From: Bacteroidales bacterium UBA5515
GTDB taxonomy: Bacteria > Bacteroidota > Bacteroidia > Bacteroidales > P3
DNA length: 24,785 nt
Direction of reading: 5' to 3'
Assembly (NCBI GenBank): GCA_002423895.1
Contig: DIOL01000020.1
Location: forward strand, 1-24,785
The notes under the pieces are model-generated. The model was not told the origin of the DNA, did not search any database, and was given only the letters and a program-made list of their open reading frames with translations. Shown piece after piece: positions 23,599-24,785 of this stretch (positions are counted from its first letter, which is position 1; each line of letters starts with the position of its first letter). Position numbers and translations under genes: made by a program.

Positions 23599-23655
23599 GA
23601 GCTTAAAGACTTTAAAGACTTTAAGGTCATTAAGGTCTTTAAAGTCTTTAAGCTC
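23599..23655. repeat. Palindrome 1: perfect 21-bp arms built from 9-nt units
   Basis: The arms 23599-23619 and 23635-23655 are exact reverse complements, and the 15-nt centre pairs for 5 more positions (one G-U), leaving a GGTCA loop. The sequence is a run of about six TTAARGWCW-type 9-nt units inverted about the middle, bounded by GAGC and GCTC. On the plus strand it is followed by TTTTTTATTT. It sits between the GH92 start and the end of the four-helix-bundle gene. Confidence 0.92.
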
Positions 23656-23663
23656 TTTTTTAT

Positions 23664-24218
23664 TTAATTTTTATTTCTTTTTTCAATTCTCATTCTTGTC
23701 ATTTTCTCTTTAAAGCCTCCTTGGTTAAGAAATTCTTCTTCAAGTTTTTTCAGTTGTCTAAATAGTAGATAATCTGTTTGTTTTATTAGTACTATTGAAA
23801 TATTTGCTATTGTTTCAGGAGGTCTTGTAGAAATTAGGTTCATATAGTATTTTGTGTCATTATGAATTTTCCCAATATCTCTCATTTTAATCAATTCAAT
23901 AGAATCTTCTTCCCATTGTCTATGATTTCTTGTCCTTAAAAAATCCTCATAATCAACTAATAACTCTTGTAAACTTGCTTTTGCAACGCTTGTAAGTTTT
24001 ATTTCTGTTTCCTTACTAACAGAAGATGCAGAAGAACCTTCAACAATATTTTGCTTAGTACTTCTTGCAGCTTGTATCATTTGGTCAATTGTTCTATCTC
24101 CTTTATTCAAATATTTATTACAAAAATAAAAAGTAATATCAAAAATAGATTCAGACTTTTGATAAGTAATAAGTTTCCTAAAATTACCCATTCTTGGTAT
24201 TAATTCTTCTTTACTCAT
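23664..24218 (-). CDS. Four-helix-bundle protein with 'suffix' domain (S23/IVP-Avd-like)
   Basis: A 184-residue, highly charged, all-helical protein. About residues 12-125 follow the four-helix-bundle (TIGR02436-like) pattern: FRKLITYQKSESIFDITFYFC, then RTIDQMIQAARSTKQNIVEGSSA (the family's conserved RxxQMxxAxxSxxxNIxEG segment), and SKETEIKLTSVAKASLQELLVDYEDFLR. The C-terminal part, with FRQLKKLEEEFLNQGGFKEKMTRMRIEKR, matches the extension I know as the four-helix-bundle suffix domain. Relatives occur in intervening sequences of 23S rRNA genes and as the Avd accessory protein of diversity-generating retroelements. Their role here is unknown. The gene is bracketed by two related palindromes and splits a glycosidase operon. 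ATG 24218 is used, and ATG 24191 is an alternative. Confidence 0.85.
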   Translation of the reverse strand: MSKEELIPRMGNFRKLITYQKSESIFDITFYFCNKYLNKGDRTIDQMIQAARSTKQNIVEGSSASSVSKETEIKLTSVAKASLQELLVDYEDFLRTRNHRQWEEDSIELIKMRDIGKIHNDTKYYMNLISTRPPETIANISIVLIKQTDYLLFRQLKKLEEEFLNQGGFKEKMTRMRIEKRNKN

Positions 24219-24235
24219 TTCCCTTTTTTTTGTTT

Positions 24236-24286
24236 AATAAGGAGTTTAAGGTCTTTAAAGTCCTTAATGTCTTTAAGCTCCTTATT
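24236..24286. repeat. Palindrome 2: imperfect 51-nt palindrome of the same 9-nt units
   Basis: The ends AATAAGGAG (24236-24244) and CTCCTTATT (24278-24286) are perfect reverse complements. The interior pairs with two G-U and three mismatched positions. The interior consists of TTTAAGGTC, TTTAAAGTC, CTTAATGTC and TTTAAGCTC, the same 9-nt family as palindrome 1. It reaches the stop codon of the GH2 gene. Confidence 0.88.
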
Positions 24287-24785
24287 CATTTTTCTTTATA
24301 ATATTTTCTTTTAACTTCGTTGTATTTGTTTATATCTATATAGTCTTTTGGGTAAACAAAGAATGTATAGTTACTTATTGTTTTTTTACCATTATTTATA
24401 TTGTCTTCAATTTCTCCTTCTACCCATAAATAATCTGTTTTTGGGTTAAAGTCTTTAATGTCTTTTAGTGCAATGGAGTAAATTATTTTTGACTTAAACT
24501 TTTCTGCTGAAACTGTGTTTGGAGTAATGGAGAATTTAATATTGTCTTTATTATCCTTTATTTGAATTGTATAATCTAATGAAGAAGATACATAAGAGTC
24601 ATTGCAAACATAAACAAAAATTGAGTCAGGATTAGAATATTTGTCAATTGAGAATATTATTGGTTCGTATGCTTTTTGAATTGTATAGTAAACTGGTTTT
24701 GGATTATTATTATAGTCAATACAAGACCAACCAATTGCAGGATAAGGTTCATTAAACTGCCAAAACATTGTTCCCATACAATAAG
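24286..24785 (-). CDS. C-terminal part of a GH2-like glycoside hydrolase (probable beta-mannosidase type), cut by the window end
   Basis: The frame is open through the right edge of the window, so this is the end of a longer gene. An internal ATG at 24777 is not the true start, since the codons before it encode Tyr-Cys. It opens GTMFWQFNEPYPAIGWSCIDY, the strand-8 and Trp/Asn segment at the end of the GH2 TIM barrel as in beta-mannosidases (WQFNEPWP type). NPKPVYYTIQKAYEPI follows, then a C-terminal beta-sandwich (IFVYVCNDSY, YLWVEGEIEDN). Beta-mannosidase fits the neighbouring GH92 alpha-mannosidase, but other GH2 specificities are possible. Near its end, codons for KDIKDF resemble the nearby palindrome's 9-nt units. 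Confidence 0.75.
   Translation of the reverse strand, partial: YCMGTMFWQFNEPYPAIGWSCIDYNNNPKPVYYTIQKAYEPIIFSIDKYSNPDSIFVYVCNDSYVSSSLDYTIQIKDNKDNIKFSITPNTVSAEKFKSKIIYSIALKDIKDFNPKTDYLWVEGEIEDNINNGKKTISNYTFFVYPKDYIDINKYNEVKRKYYKEK

Overview
The window looks like an AT-rich (roughly 30% GC) chromosome segment of a Bacteroidota member. The evidence is four secreted proteins ending in type A type IX secretion (T9SS) sorting domains, Bacteroidota-type promoters (TTTG, about 20 nt, then TAnnTTTG), start codons without clear Shine-Dalgarno sequences, a membrane-bound AraC-type regulator, a GH92 mannosidase and a four-helix-bundle 'suffix' protein. No rRNA, tRNA or CRISPR array was seen. Genus cannot be read from the sequence alone.

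Layout, left to right. (1) 1-1600: housekeeping pair rsmG (+) and exodeoxyribonuclease III (-), convergent. (2) 1600-6340: a rightward cluster of a lipoprotein and three T9SS cargo proteins (unknown, BspA-like leucine-rich repeat, and a repeat protein that is probably a beta-propeller). Three of the four starts are preceded by the same leader, a 5-bp hairpin whose loop can pair with a downstream CTGAC, giving an H-type pseudoknot ending 8-9 nt before the ATG. This is my best candidate for an undescribed element. (3) 6411-7615 (-): a seven-helix membrane AraC regulator broken into two frames by a 14-bp tandem duplication. Removing one unit restores a 396-residue protein exactly. (4) 7815-11782 (+): ClC-CBS anion transporter, aspartate-semialdehyde dehydrogenase and a PagL-like lipid A deacylase, closely spaced. 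(5) 11783-12279: a gap with three 22-nt tandem repeats, then dnaB and an exported conserved protein. (6) 15120-19131: two small membrane-anchored unknowns and a 935-residue multidomain T9SS adhesin-like protein (-) whose stop codon lies in a long palindrome. (7) 19341-24785 (-): a mannoside-degradation cluster (GH2-like protein cut by the window end, GH92 alpha-mannosidase, MFS transporter). It is interrupted between GH2 and GH92 by a four-helix-bundle gene bracketed by two palindromes built from the same 9-nt unit.

The most interesting signals are the pseudoknot leaders, the palindrome-flanked four-helix-bundle unit and the reversible-looking frameshift in the AraC regulator. All three are visible in the sequence, but their functions are inference.
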